Origin: an uncultured Cohaesibacter sp. | GTDB taxonomy: Bacteria > Pseudomonadota > Alphaproteobacteria > Rhizobiales > Cohaesibacteraceae | NCBI RefSeq assembly: GCF_963678225.1 | Contig: NZ_OY782763.1 | Span: forward strand, 930,001 to 994,000 | Direction: 5' to 3' | DNA length: 64,000 nucleotides | Part shown: positions 1-8,211 of the stretch, one piece after another | Layout: each line of letters starts with the position of its first letter | How positions within the stretch are numbered: position 1 is the stretch's first letter | Position numbers and translations under genes: made by a program | Notes under the pieces: generated by a model | Seen by the model: the letters and a program-made list of their open reading frames with translations, nothing else | Databases searched by the model: none | What the model was told of the DNA's origin: nothing

Positions 1-564
1 GGGACGTCCTTCGACCCGGATCGCAGAGGTCCCTCGCCCACCACCGAGTAGAACGTCGATGATGGAATAGATGAGGCTTGAGTCAACCGTAATCAATCCA
101 AGGTTATCCCACTCTTCAGCCTTGAACACCGTCAGAATGGCGGGCAGCGGAATGGAGTTCAGATAATCCCCAAACCGGATCGACGTGATGGAATCCAGAG
201 ACACCTCAACATTGTCCGAGGTAAAATTGCGCAGGCTGGTTGTCGTCATCCGAACCAGACGGTCGAACACGATCTCCAGCATTGGAAGACGTTCGTAAGA
301 AACGATGGCCGAGTCGATCAGCGCACGCACACCACTGCGCTCGCCGGCAAAGCCATCATCCAGACTAAAGCCAAGCAGGTTGTCGATCTCTTCCTGATTG
401 AGCACACGATCAGCGCCGCGCGAGGAATTTTCATCCCCGTCCATCGGCTCATCAATCATCGCAGCCCATTGCGCAGCCATTTCGTCGGCACTACCTGCAC
501 CCTGCTCTTCCAGAGCGGCGCCCCAATCGGCCATCAGGTCTACGCTGTCATCATCGTCAGCCAT
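1..564 (-). CDS. fliM: FliM, flagellar motor switch protein (3' part beyond the window)
   Basis: FliM is the C-ring protein that binds CheY-P and switches the rotation of the flagellar motor. The first 188 codons are visible, read leftward from ATG at 562-564, and the frame stays open to the edge. After an acidic N-terminus, residues 55-66 (LNQEEIDNLLGF) form the CheY-P-binding EIDxLL motif. The part from about residue 75 (RALIDSAIVSYERLPMLEIV, then a stretch ending in DVLLGGGRG) matches the FliM middle domain. The start has a ribosome binding site (TAGGACTTCA) and lies 8 nt behind the fliL stop, so the two form a fliL-fliM operon. Confidence 0.93.
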   Translation of the reverse strand, partial: MADDDDSVDLMADWGAALEEQGAGSADEMAAQWAAMIDEPMDGDENSSRGADRVLNQEEIDNLLGFSLDDGFAGERSGVRALIDSAIVSYERLPMLEIVFDRLVRMTTTSLRNFTSDNVEVSLDSITSIRFGDYLNSIPLPAILTVFKAEEWDNLGLITVDSSLIYSIIDVLLGGGRGTSAIRVEGRP

Positions 565-572
565 TTGAAGTC

Positions 573-1073
573 CTACTGAATCAGGATTTCCTTGAACAAA
601 ATATCATTCACTTTAACCGGATAAATCGCATCATTGATCCGTTTCAGCAATTCTCTCTTGAGGCGAAACAGACCCGCAGATCCTTCCAGATCCCGCGTTC
701 TGAGCTCTCGCAGATAAACCTGAAACGCATCCAGCACCCGAGGCATGAACGGCTCGATCTTCTGCGCCTGCTCCTGACTGATCAGCTCCAAAGACACCTT
801 GAGACGCAGATACTGCGCACGGCGGTTCTGGGAATTCAGATTAACAGTCATTTCAGGCAGATCGTAGAAGTAGGCCTTGCTCTCCGGCTCCGCATTCGGA
901 TCGTTCTCCGGCTCGATCAATTCGTTGGAAGACGGAGAGGAAAATAGGAAAAAATAGGCAGCAGCCCCACCGCCAATCAGCAGGACGAGTGCAAGGGCTG
1001 CGATGACAATCAGCTTCTTTTTGCCGCCGCCAGAGCCTCCCTCTTCTTCACCATTTTCATTCTCTTCCGACAT
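573..1073 (-). CDS. fliL: FliL, flagellar basal-body-associated protein
   Basis: FliL is an inner-membrane protein that surrounds the stators and supports motor torque. The 166-residue product has an acidic, Gly-rich cytoplasmic tail, one membrane segment after a KKK stop (residues about 20-42, rich in Ala/Leu/Gly), and a periplasmic domain ending in the typical FliL pattern (Y.V.VNDILFKEILIQ). The frame can begin at TTG 1103, ATG 1100 or ATG 1073. I chose 1073 because a CtrA-like box at 1106-1123 lies directly in front of the upstream starts and would leave them little room for a leader; the choice is uncertain. fliM follows 8 nt downstream. Confidence 0.9.
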   Translation of the reverse strand: MSEENENGEEEGGSGGGKKKLIVIAALALVLLIGGGAAAYFFLFSSPSSNELIEPENDPNAEPESKAYFYDLPEMTVNLNSQNRRAQYLRLKVSLELISQEQAQKIEPFMPRVLDAFQVYLRELRTRDLEGSAGLFRLKRELLKRINDAIYPVKVNDILFKEILIQ

Positions 1074-1105
1074 ACCGGACCCAATCTGATAACGATTCAT
1101 CAATC

Positions 1106-1123
1106 ATGGTTAATGACCCTTAA
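1106..1123 (-). promoter_or_regulatory. CtrA-like box in front of fliL-fliM
   Basis: Read toward fliL, the site is TTAA-N6-TTAACCAT. CtrA sites in alphaproteobacteria are TTAA-N7-TTAA or contain a TTAACCAT half site; here the half site is perfect but the spacing is 6 instead of 7. In Caulobacter fliLM is a CtrA-controlled operon. The assignment rests on motif and context only. Confidence 0.4.
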
Positions 1124-1136
1124 TAAATAGCGCAGA

Positions 1137-1155
1137 AAAGGTTAACAAAACCTTT
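1137..1155. repeat. Inverted repeat in the fliL/flgF divergent region
   Basis: AAAGGTT, a 5-nt spacer and AACCTTT form a perfect 7-bp inverted repeat between the divergent fliLM and flgF operons. There is no T-run, so it is more likely an operator or activator site than a terminator. Its binding protein is unknown. Confidence 0.35.
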
Positions 1156-1277
1156 CTAAACCTTAACCACAGCCAAATAGGCAACTTTTTCCCACTGGGC
1201 ATTTTTGCACCCTGAATTCATTGCCGCAGCGCCAATTATAAATCACCAACCCATTGAAATATATAGATTTCGCAATT

Positions 1278-1293
1278 TGGCACGCATCATGCT
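1278..1293 (+). promoter_or_regulatory. Sigma-54 (-24/-12) promoter of the flgF operon
   Basis: The sequence TGGCACGCATCATGCT differs at a single position from the sigma-54 consensus TGGCACG-N4-TTGCT, with GG at 1279-1280 and GC at 1291-1292, exactly 10 nt apart. Transcription would begin near 1303. This shows that the flgF coding region cannot begin at the in-frame ATG at 1254, upstream of the promoter. Confidence 0.8.
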
Positions 1294-1364
1294 TAACAAA
1301 CATTGAACGCATCACGCTGGGGAGCAGAGATGCGCATCATTTGGGAGCAAAGTGGTTAACGGTT

Positions 1365-2105
1365 ATGGAGAACCTACAACTTATAGGTCTGACGCGGCAG
1401 ATGGTTCTGCGGCGTAAAATGGATGTAATCGCCAACAACTTGGCGAACATCAATACGGCAGGCTACAAATCAGACAACCTGCTGTTCAAGGAATATGTCA
1501 TGCCCGTGGCCGAAATGAACGATTTTCGGTCTTCGGACAAAAAGCTGTCCTATGTGCAGGATGATGTCATCGTACTTCAGTTCGAGCCCGGCTCGATCGT
1601 CGCAACCGGCAATCCGGCCAACGCAGCCATCAACGATGACTCGTCCTTCTTCGTCGTCAACACTCCGCAAGGAGAACGATACACGCGCAATGGCGAATTC
1701 GAAATCAACGGCCAAGGCCAGTTGGTAACGACAGAAGGCTATCAGGTTCAAGGCATTGACGGCCCGATCACGGTAACGCCCGAAGACACCAACTTCGAGA
1801 TCGCCCGCGACGGCCTGATCACATCAGATCAGGGCGAACTGGGGCAGCTACAGGTCGTTACCTTCGACAATCTTCAAACCCTGAAGAAAGAAGGCAAGTC
1901 TCTCTTTATCGGAGAGAATGCTGTTGCCGTTGAAGATCCCAACATCATGGGTGGCCATGTCGAACAATCCAACGTGCATGGCGTTGTTGAAATTTCCCGC
2001 ATGATTGAAGTCTCGCGCTCTTATGGCTCTCTAGCCAAGGCGCTCAAGGCAACCGACGATCTGCGCGAGAACGCAATTGACAAACTCGGCAGATTGAATG
2101 CCTGA
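1365..2105 (+). CDS. flgF: FlgF, proximal rod protein
   Basis: FlgF is a structural protein of the proximal rod of the basal body. The 246-residue product begins with the rod/hook N-terminal signature (residues about 3-35, containing MDVIANNLANINTAGYK) and ends with the C-terminal FlgE/F/G helix (MIEVSRSYGSLAKALKA). The reading frame is open from an ATG at 1254, but the start at 1365 gives the normal family length and lies downstream of the sigma-54 promoter at 1278-1293. The Shine-Dalgarno match is weak. It heads the flgF-flgG-flgA-flgH operon. Confidence 0.93.
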   Translation: MENLQLIGLTRQMVLRRKMDVIANNLANINTAGYKSDNLLFKEYVMPVAEMNDFRSSDKKLSYVQDDVIVLQFEPGSIVATGNPANAAINDDSSFFVVNTPQGERYTRNGEFEINGQGQLVTTEGYQVQGIDGPITVTPEDTNFEIARDGLITSDQGELGQLQVVTFDNLQTLKKEGKSLFIGENAVAVEDPNIMGGHVEQSNVHGVVEISRMIEVSRSYGSLAKALKATDDLRENAIDKLGRLNA

Positions 2106-2129
2106 CGCAACTAGAACAGGAGATCGAAA

Positions 2130-2915
2130 ATGAGAGCCCTCCATATCGCATCCACTGGCATGATGGCGCAGGAACGCAACGTCGAGGTCACGTCGAACAA
2201 CATCGCCAACATGCGGACCACTGGCTACAAGAAGCAGCGCGCACAGTTTCAGGATCTGCTTTATCAGGATCTGCGCCGTTCCGGTTCCAACACATCCGCA
2301 CAGGGCAATCAGGTGCCCGTGGGTGTGCAGATCGGGTCTGGCGTCAGACTGGCCGCAACTTCACGCATCATGTCGCAAGGGTCACTGGAAAGCACCGGCA
2401 AGGAACTGGACGTCGCCATTCGTGGCGAAGGCTACTTCCAGATTACGCTGCCAGACGGCACAACAGCCTATTCACGCGACGGATCTTTCGAGATCGATAG
2501 CGAAGGTCGACTAGTGACCGCTGACGGCTACGAAGTGCAGCCCGGCATTACCTTCCCCGATGACACCCGCGACATCACCATCAGCAACGATGGCGAAGTT
2601 CAGGTCACAATCGGCAATAGCACGCAGAACACGACACTTGGTCAATTCACACTGGCACGCTTCATCAACAAGGCCGGTCTGGAACCAATGGGCGACAACC
2701 TCTTTCTGGAAACCAACGCCAGTGGCGCACCTCAGGTTGCGGTTCCGAATGCAGATGGCTATGGCAACATGCTGCAGAAATATCTGGAAAGCGCCAACGT
2801 CAACTCGGTTACCGAGATCTCCGACCTGATCGCAGCACAGCGCGCCTATGAAATGAACTCCCGCGTCATTCAGGCAGCAGACGACATGCTGTCGGCAACC
2901 TCACAGCTAAGCTAG
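2130..2915 (+). CDS. flgG: FlgG, distal rod protein
   Basis: FlgG builds the distal rod, the drive shaft that crosses the periplasm through the P and L rings. The length of 261 residues is standard. The N-terminal motif NNIANMRTTGYKKQRAQF and the C-terminal ESANVNSVTEISDLIAAQRA are diagnostic. The start has a strong ribosome binding site (AGGAG, 7 nt before ATG) and lies 24 nt after flgF. Confidence 0.96.
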   Translation: MRALHIASTGMMAQERNVEVTSNNIANMRTTGYKKQRAQFQDLLYQDLRRSGSNTSAQGNQVPVGVQIGSGVRLAATSRIMSQGSLESTGKELDVAIRGEGYFQITLPDGTTAYSRDGSFEIDSEGRLVTADGYEVQPGITFPDDTRDITISNDGEVQVTIGNSTQNTTLGQFTLARFINKAGLEPMGDNLFLETNASGAPQVAVPNADGYGNMLQKYLESANVNSVTEISDLIAAQRAYEMNSRVIQAADDMLSATSQLS

Positions 2916-2925
2916 GCCAGATAAA

Positions 2926-3969
2926 ATGAGATTTTCATTGAACAAATATCGGGACCGCAAGGCTTCAGACTTGGGACGCAAGATCAAGGCAGCTGGTTTT
3001 GCCGCTCTGACCGCTGGCGCCATTCTTCTTGCTCGCCCGGCAGCCTGGGCAACCACCTTCGATGCCGACACCGCAATCCTGAAAAAGAATGTCACCGTCG
3101 ATACCCGTCTGGTTACACTTGGCGACCTATTCAAGAATGCAGGGTCCTACGCAAACAAGGCCGTCTTTCGCGCACCTTCTCTGGGGCAAAGCGGCACCAT
3201 TCAGGCAGACCGTGTGATTGACGCAGCTCTTCAGGCTGGTCTTAGCAAGATCACGACCAACAATATTTCGGTCGTCCGGGTTGCCCGTCTGTCGGAGCTG
3301 GTAACCGAAATGGACATTCTCAGCAAGCTGGAAGCGCAGCTGAAGGCAAAGGGCTATGTCGATGACACCGCCAAGCTCAATATCGAGCTGACGAACCACC
3401 TGTCCGACCAACATGCAGCCCCCGGCGGCTTTAGTCCGTTTGAAATTAGAAGCTTGCGCTACGACCGAATGAGCGGACGCTTCTCAGCCAATCTGCAGAT
3501 CTATGGGCGCGACGACCTGGGGGTCATTCGCCTTGGTGGCGAGGCCATGGAAACCGTCATGGTGCCAGTTCTGAGCCGCACCGTACAACGCGGCGAGATC
3601 ATCTCGAAATCCGATGTCACCTTGACGCCAATGCCCCGCCAAAAAGCACAAACATCAAGCGCGGCAACTCTGGACGAAGTCGTAGGCAAGGCTGCCCGTC
3701 AGTCCCTGCGCGCTGGCATTATCGCCAATGCGGCCTATTTTACCGAGCCCGACATGGTCAAACGGTCTGACATGGTCACCATCGTCTTCAATGCAGGCAA
3801 CCTCAATCTGTCCATCATGGGCAAAGCCCTCTCCGATGGTTCGAAGGGCGATGTCATTCCCGTGCAGAATTCCCAGACCAGCCGCGTAATCCGCGCTGAG
3901 GTCATCGGGCACGGCCTACTCGAAATCGGCCAGCCCGGCAGTATCGTCGCATCCCTTGGAGCCAACTAA
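2926..3969 (+). CDS. flgA: FlgA, P-ring assembly chaperone
   Basis: FlgA is the periplasmic chaperone that helps FlgI assemble into the P ring. The 347-residue product has a basic N-terminus and a signal peptide ending near residue 42 (AAWA). The C-terminal half is the SAF/ChapFlgA domain, with VLSRTVQRGEIISKSDVTL, VVGKAARQSLRAGIIA and a final IRAEVIGHGLLEI stretch. It lies 10 nt after flgG and 2 nt before flgH, in the order typical of alphaproteobacteria. Confidence 0.92.
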   Translation: MRFSLNKYRDRKASDLGRKIKAAGFAALTAGAILLARPAAWATTFDADTAILKKNVTVDTRLVTLGDLFKNAGSYANKAVFRAPSLGQSGTIQADRVIDAALQAGLSKITTNNISVVRVARLSELVTEMDILSKLEAQLKAKGYVDDTAKLNIELTNHLSDQHAAPGGFSPFEIRSLRYDRMSGRFSANLQIYGRDDLGVIRLGGEAMETVMVPVLSRTVQRGEIISKSDVTLTPMPRQKAQTSSAATLDEVVGKAARQSLRAGIIANAAYFTEPDMVKRSDMVTIVFNAGNLNLSIMGKALSDGSKGDVIPVQNSQTSRVIRAEVIGHGLLEIGQPGSIVASLGAN

Positions 3970-3971
3970 TC

Positions 3972-4715
3972 ATGAAAACGAGACAAATTTTGACAATCTG
4001 CCTCATGGCTTCCGCGCTCAGCGCATGCGGTGCAGGCGAACGTTTGAAAAATATCGGCAAAGCTCCTGCTCTGGCCGCCATAGACAATCCGACGACCCAG
4101 AAAGGCTACAAGCCTGTGCAGATGCCGATGCCAACCGTGGAACCGGCTGCCTATAGCCCGAACTCACTCTGGCAAACCGGATCACGCAAATTCTTCAAGG
4201 ATCAGCGCGCAGCCAAAGTCGGCGACATCCTCACCGTACAAGTCAGCATCACCGACAGCGCCAAGATCGACAACACAACCTCTCGCAGCCGCAGCGGCAA
4301 CGACAATGTCGGCCTCACAGGGTCCGTTGGCTCCATCCTGGGCAGCGCCCTGTCTGGCATCAACGAAATTGACGCGACCAATCTGGCCAACGCATCGTCC
4401 ACCTCTTCCTCCGAAGGAACTGGAGCCATCGATCGGTCGGAAACCATTACAACATCCGTCGCGGCGGTTGTTCTTCAAGTCTTGCCAAACGGCAATCTCG
4501 TGATTGAAGGCCGTCAGGAGATCCGGGTCAATTTCGAAGTTCGTGAAATTCTCGTCGCCGGTATCGTTCGACCAGAAGACATCGCGTCTGACAACACCAT
4601 TGAATCGGAAAAAATTGCCGAAGCCCGCATCGCCTATGGTGGCCGCGGTCAGCTCTCCGATGTCCAGCAACCACGCTATGGCCAACAGGTCATGGACGTC
4701 ATCCTGCCATTCTAA
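3972..4715 (+). CDS. flgH: FlgH, L-ring lipoprotein
   Basis: FlgH forms the L ring in the outer membrane. The 247-residue product has a lipoprotein signal peptide with lipobox LSAC (Cys19), the conserved SLWQTGSRKFFKDQRAAKVGDILTV-type region near residues 56-80, and the VLPNGNLVIEGRQEI and GRGQLSDVQQPRYGQQVMDVI C-terminal motifs. It is the last gene of the flgF-G-A-H operon and is followed by a bidirectional terminator-like hairpin at 4865-4897. Confidence 0.95.
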   Translation: MKTRQILTICLMASALSACGAGERLKNIGKAPALAAIDNPTTQKGYKPVQMPMPTVEPAAYSPNSLWQTGSRKFFKDQRAAKVGDILTVQVSITDSAKIDNTTSRSRSGNDNVGLTGSVGSILGSALSGINEIDATNLANASSTSSSEGTGAIDRSETITTSVAAVVLQVLPNGNLVIEGRQEIRVNFEVREILVAGIVRPEDIASDNTIESEKIAEARIAYGGRGQLSDVQQPRYGQQVMDVILPF

Positions 4716-4864
4716 CCGCGTTGCGGGCTTGAGCCTGCAGCTCCCACGCTCCCCAATCGGTCCTGATAACCACCAGGACCGGTTTCCGGCGAGGTCCGCT
4801 CCCAAACCGACCTCCCGATCCGTGATCAGAACCATGCTCCCAAATTTGGCCTGATCACAAATAA

Positions 4865-4897
4865 AAGGCGCGGATCTATCTCCAGGATCCGCGCCTT
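4865..4897. terminator. Bidirectional terminator between flgH and dksA
   Basis: A perfect 12-bp stem (AAGGCGCGGATC / GATCCGCGCCTT) with a 9-nt loop lies between the convergent flgH and dksA genes. The T-runs are short on both sides. The rest of 4716-4948 shows nothing else. Confidence 0.7.
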
Positions 4898-4948
4898 CTA
4901 TCATTGAATTCTCATCAGTCTGCTAAAAAAGCAAACACCCTAACGGGA

Positions 4949-5365
4949 TCAGTCGTCCCGATAGACTTTTTCTCTGCGCTCGTGACGCTCTTGCGCCTCG
5001 ATGGACAAAGTAGCCGTTGGCCGTGCATCCAGACGCTTCAGAGAAATAGGCTCCCCGGTATCTTCGCAATATCCGTAGGACCCATCTTCAATCCGCTTCA
5101 AGGCTGCATCAATTTTGGATATTAGTTTTCGCTGCCGGTCGCGCGCGCGCAATTCGATCGCCCGGTCAGTTTCCGACGAGGCCCTGTCAACGAGATCCGG
5201 ATGGTTAGAATTCTCATCCTGAAGATGCTGCAAAGTCTCACGGCTTTCTTTCAAAATATCGTCTTTCCACTGCTGTAGTTTTAGACGAAAATATTCAATT
5301 TGCCGTTCGTTCATGAAGGGCTCACTGTCCGAAGGACGATAGTCACTATCTATCTCGATCGACAT
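4949..5365 (-). CDS. dksA: DksA-family RNA polymerase-binding regulator
   Basis: DksA enters the RNA polymerase secondary channel and, with ppGpp, adjusts transcription of rRNA and many stress and flagellar genes. The 138-residue product has the long coiled coil (residues about 18-95, with the DxxDRA-type tip LVDRASSETDRA) and the zinc-finger region GYCEDTGEPISLKRLDARPT. Only one of the four canonical zinc-binding cysteines remains, as is common in alphaproteobacterial DksA. The ribosome binding site AAGGGG precedes ATG. It lies between the flagellar operons. Confidence 0.92.
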   Translation of the reverse strand: MSIEIDSDYRPSDSEPFMNERQIEYFRLKLQQWKDDILKESRETLQHLQDENSNHPDLVDRASSETDRAIELRARDRQRKLISKIDAALKRIEDGSYGYCEDTGEPISLKRLDARPTATLSIEAQERHERREKVYRDD

Positions 5366-5511
5366 GGGCTAACCCCTTAGTTCCCTGGAAAAGACGAGAG
5401 TTATATAGAGGTAGCAAGGCTCGCGCACAACTACTCATTATAAAAAAAGTATAAAGAGATTAATTTGAGGGCGTAACCCCATGGAACTGATCTTAAATTA
5501 GCAACGGATAC

Positions 5512-5940
5512 TCAGTTTGCGGAAACAGCTTCAAGTTTTGCGACTTCAACTTGAGCTCTCAAAGCTATTTCTTCAATAAGAGCATCGATTCGCTCGTCGC
5601 CAGTCTGCTCATGATCGCTAGCCAAGCGCTCCAATTGCTGCAACACGGCGAGCGACAGGGTTCCACAAAGAATCCCCATACGCAGCTCCTCAAGCAAGTC
5701 CAGCATCTTGTTGCCCTTGCGTACAGCCTTGCGACGCTTGCCCTGAAGGGCATCATCGACCGATTGCAGAGCCAGCAGCGAAGACATGTCCTGCACAGCA
5801 CTGCTCTGGGCGGTTTGCTGGGAGCGGGTTGCGCTTTGCGTCTCTTCAGGCACAGAAAAACCACCAGAGGATGACTTGGACGCTCCGGCCTTGCCAGTCT
5901 TTCCGATATGCTTTGTTCCAGATCCACCTTGAACGCGCAT
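5512..5940 (-). CDS. fliX: FliX, flagellar assembly regulator
   Basis: FliX is an alphaproteobacterial protein that couples early basal-body assembly to activation of the sigma-54 activator FlbD. The 142-residue product begins MRVQGGSG, has a Ser/Gly-rich linker, and ends with the conserved helical domain (ALQGKRRKAVRKGNKMLDLL, then a region ending EIALRAQVEVAKLE). A strong ribosome binding site (GAAGGATTTGAA) precedes ATG. The gene is divergent from flgI, exactly as in Caulobacter, and the shared region holds a perfect TTAA-N7-TTAA box. flbD itself is not in this window. Confidence 0.88.
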   Translation of the reverse strand: MRVQGGSGTKHIGKTGKAGASKSSSGGFSVPEETQSATRSQQTAQSSAVQDMSSLLALQSVDDALQGKRRKAVRKGNKMLDLLEELRMGILCGTLSLAVLQQLERLASDHEQTGDERIDALIEEIALRAQVEVAKLEAVSAN

Positions 5941-6049
5941 TTCAAATCCTTCGCTTATCTGTGGCTCGCGCCAACTCTATCAAATCAAACCAGCATGAAA
6001 AACCGCAAGACGCCGAAACCGGCGCCTTAGGAAAAGATTAACCCAATTA

Positions 6050-6066
6050 GTTAACGCAACGTTAAC
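6050..6066. promoter_or_regulatory. CtrA box between fliX and flgI
   Basis: The sequence GTTAACGCAACGTTAAC contains TTAA-N7-TTAAC, the CtrA consensus with correct spacing, and is also a perfect 7-bp inverted repeat with a 3-nt centre. A third TTAA lies at 6038-6041. In Caulobacter fliX is a CtrA-dependent class II gene, so the site most likely drives fliX, about 110 nt away on the minus strand. Confidence 0.7.
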
Positions 6067-6182
6067 CAACCCGGCAATTTCTGCAGCGCACTTGATTTCA
6101 ACATTATCGGAAACATTCTAAAATATCTTTAAAAAGCGCGCCTTTCTGCGCCTCATTGGCAGAAACCAGCCACTCCCGCCTG

Positions 6183-6199
6183 TTGGCATATGCTTTGCA
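6183..6199 (+). promoter_or_regulatory. Sigma-54 (-24/-12) promoter of the flgI operon
   Basis: TTGGCATATGCTTTGCA has GG at 6185-6186 and GC at 6197-6198, 10 nt apart, with a full TTGCA -12 element. The start point would be near 6210, giving a leader of about 65 nt before flgI. Confidence 0.78.
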
Positions 6200-6273
6200 A
6201 AGTGAAGGGCGAACACTCTTGCAAATTGAAAAGCCCAAAGCACCAACAGCCTGATTGAAAAGGTTTACCAAAA

Positions 6274-7383
6274 ATGTCACTGCGTTCTTTCATCCTGACG
6301 GTATTTGCACTTCTCTGCATGGCCGTTCTTCCGGCGCACAGCGCATCCCGGATCAAGGATATTGTTGACTTCGAAGGCATCAGGGATAACCAGTTGATTG
6401 GCTATGGCCTTGTCGTGGGGTTGAATGGCACCGGCGACTCGCTCAACAGTGCCCCTTTTACCAAGCAGAGCTTGCAGTCGATGTTGGAACGTATGGGCGT
6501 CAACATCTCCGGTACAAACCTCAATACCAAGAATGTCGCGGCCGTCATCGTAACGGCAACTCTGCCTCCCTTCGCAGTGCAGGGCTCACGCATTGACGCA
6601 ACGATCAGTGCTCTTGGTGACGCTGGCAGCCTGCAGGGCGGCACCTTGATGGTAACCCCTCTAATGGGTGCAGACGGTGAAACCTACGCAATCGCGCAAG
6701 GCCCGATCGCCATTGGCGGTTTCACCGCAGCAGGCGATGCGGCAACTGTGACGCAAGGGGTGCCGACATCTGGTCGCATCGCCAACGGTGCTGTGGTTGA
6801 ACGCGAGCTCTCCTTCCAATTGGCAAGCATGACGACCCTGCGCCTTTCCCTGCGCAACCCGGATCTCACGACTGCTCGCCGCATTGCACAGACGATCAAC
6901 GACCTGATCGGCCAGCCGGTTGCCGAGCCGCTCAACCCGACGGGTATCCGCCTTACCCTGCCGAAACACTTCAACGGCAACATGGTCGACCTGATCACGG
7001 ATATCGAGCAACTGAATGTAGAACCGGATCTGCCCGCAAAGATCGTTATCGACGAAACCACCGGCATTATCGTGATGGGACAGGAAGTGCGCGTCAGCAC
7101 CGTCGCCATCGCTCAAGGCAATCTGACGGTAACGGTCAGCGAAACGCCTCAGATCAGCCAGCCCAACGCATTTGCAGGCGGACAGACAGCCGCCGCTCCG
7201 CGTTCGAATGTTGACGTCAACACAGACACCGAGAAAAAGCTGGCTCTGTTGCAAGGCAGTGTGCCCCTTCGCGATCTGGTGTCCGGGCTCAATGCTCTGG
7301 GAGTTGGCCCGCGTGACATGATCTCCATTCTTCAGGCCATCAAGGCCGCTGGTGCCCTACAGGCAGAAATCGAGGTAATGTAA
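6274..7383 (+). CDS. flgI: FlgI, P-ring protein
   Basis: FlgI forms the periplasmic P ring around the rod. The 369-residue product has a signal peptide cleaved after about residue 24 (PAHSA) and the family signatures SRIKDIVDFEGIRDNQLIGYGLVVGLNGTGD (split here only by prose), LPPFAVQGSRIDATISALGDA, and a conserved C-terminus (LRDLVSGLNALGVGPRDMI). Its stop codon overlaps the ATG of the next gene, flgJ, which indicates translational coupling. It is driven by the sigma-54 promoter at 6183-6199. Confidence 0.97.
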   Translation: MSLRSFILTVFALLCMAVLPAHSASRIKDIVDFEGIRDNQLIGYGLVVGLNGTGDSLNSAPFTKQSLQSMLERMGVNISGTNLNTKNVAAVIVTATLPPFAVQGSRIDATISALGDAGSLQGGTLMVTPLMGADGETYAIAQGPIAIGGFTAAGDAATVTQGVPTSGRIANGAVVERELSFQLASMTTLRLSLRNPDLTTARRIAQTINDLIGQPVAEPLNPTGIRLTLPKHFNGNMVDLITDIEQLNVEPDLPAKIVIDETTGIIVMGQEVRVSTVAIAQGNLTVTVSETPQISQPNAFAGGQTAAAPRSNVDVNTDTEKKLALLQGSVPLRDLVSGLNALGVGPRDMISILQAIKAAGALQAEIEVM

Positions 7384-7685
7384 TGGCCGCAGTTACCTCA
7401 ACCCCCTTTTCCATTGCCCAGAACAAGGGTCTTCAGACCAACCTGAGCCGGGAAGAACAGGCTCGTCAGGCGGCTCAGGAATTTGAAAGTGTGTTCCTCT
7501 CGCAGATGCTCTCGGGCATGTTCGAGGGCGTGGGAGGAGACGAATTCGGCGACTCTTATGCGCAGAACACCTATCGCAGTCTGCTGACAGAAACCTATGC
7601 AGATGAAATCACAAAAGCCGGCGGCATCGGCATTGCGGACTCCGTAATGCGAGAGCTGATCAGCATGCAGGAAATGGAACAATAA
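7383..7685 (+). CDS. flgJ: Rod-binding protein, FlgJ N-terminal type (CheL-like)
   Basis: This 100-residue protein matches only the rod-binding (FlgJ-N) domain, with ARQAAQEFESVFLSQMLSGM and a C-terminal ADSVMRELISMQ. It has no peptidoglycan-hydrolase domain, as is usual in alphaproteobacteria, where the gene is often called cheL. It probably caps or chaperones rod subunits during assembly. The start overlaps the flgI stop by one base, and flgN-like follows after 1 nt. Confidence 0.88.
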   Translation: MAAVTSTPFSIAQNKGLQTNLSREEQARQAAQEFESVFLSQMLSGMFEGVGGDEFGDSYAQNTYRSLLTETYADEITKAGGIGIADSVMRELISMQEMEQ

Positions 7686-7686
7686 A

Positions 7687-8193
7687 ATGTCCGAGCACCA
7701 GAACGCCCCCCAGAATCCTGTAACCCAGGCAGCAGCGCTTGCCAAGGCCCCTATCGGCACCCCCGAAGACGTACAGCGTTTGCTTGGCGCTATCGAACAG
7801 ATCATGGATGCGCTCGACAGTGTCTTGATTGAGGAAACCGCTCTTCTGCGAAACGGTGACATAAAAGAAGCTCTGGATCTTGTAGAGGCCAAGAACCAGC
7901 TTTCCATTCAGTATATGCTGTTGCAGAAATCCATTGCGGCCAACGCTTCGCTCGTCAAGCAATTGGCCCCGCAGGATGCAGAACTATTGGCACGCCGCCA
8001 TGAAATGTTCCAGTCCACCCTGCAAACCAATCTGGCCGTTATTGCGACCGCCAAGGAAGTCTCTTCCGAACTGGTGGGCGACATCAACGAAGTGATCCAG
8101 AAGGGCGCCAAGGCCCAGACTTATGGCAATGCAGGTCAGGCCCCCGTACAAGTAAGCCAGAAGCAGGGCATCTCCATAGACACCCGCTCGTAA
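7687..8193 (+). CDS. FlgN-like flagellar export chaperone
   Basis: The 168-residue, mostly helical protein carries the FlgN-type core (LLGAIEQIMDALDSVLIEE, then ALLRNGDIKEALDLVEAKNQ). FlgN chaperones the hook-filament junction proteins FlgK and FlgL, both encoded in this window. It lies 1 nt after flgJ and ends 18 nt before the TPR/glycosyltransferase gene. The FlgN assignment rests on length, the helical pattern and position and is less certain than that of its neighbours. Confidence 0.7.
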   Translation: MSEHQNAPQNPVTQAAALAKAPIGTPEDVQRLLGAIEQIMDALDSVLIEETALLRNGDIKEALDLVEAKNQLSIQYMLLQKSIAANASLVKQLAPQDAELLARRHEMFQSTLQTNLAVIATAKEVSSELVGDINEVIQKGAKAQTYGNAGQAPVQVSQKQGISIDTRS

Positions 8194-8211
8194 GCTAGGT
8201 CTTTTTGGTTC

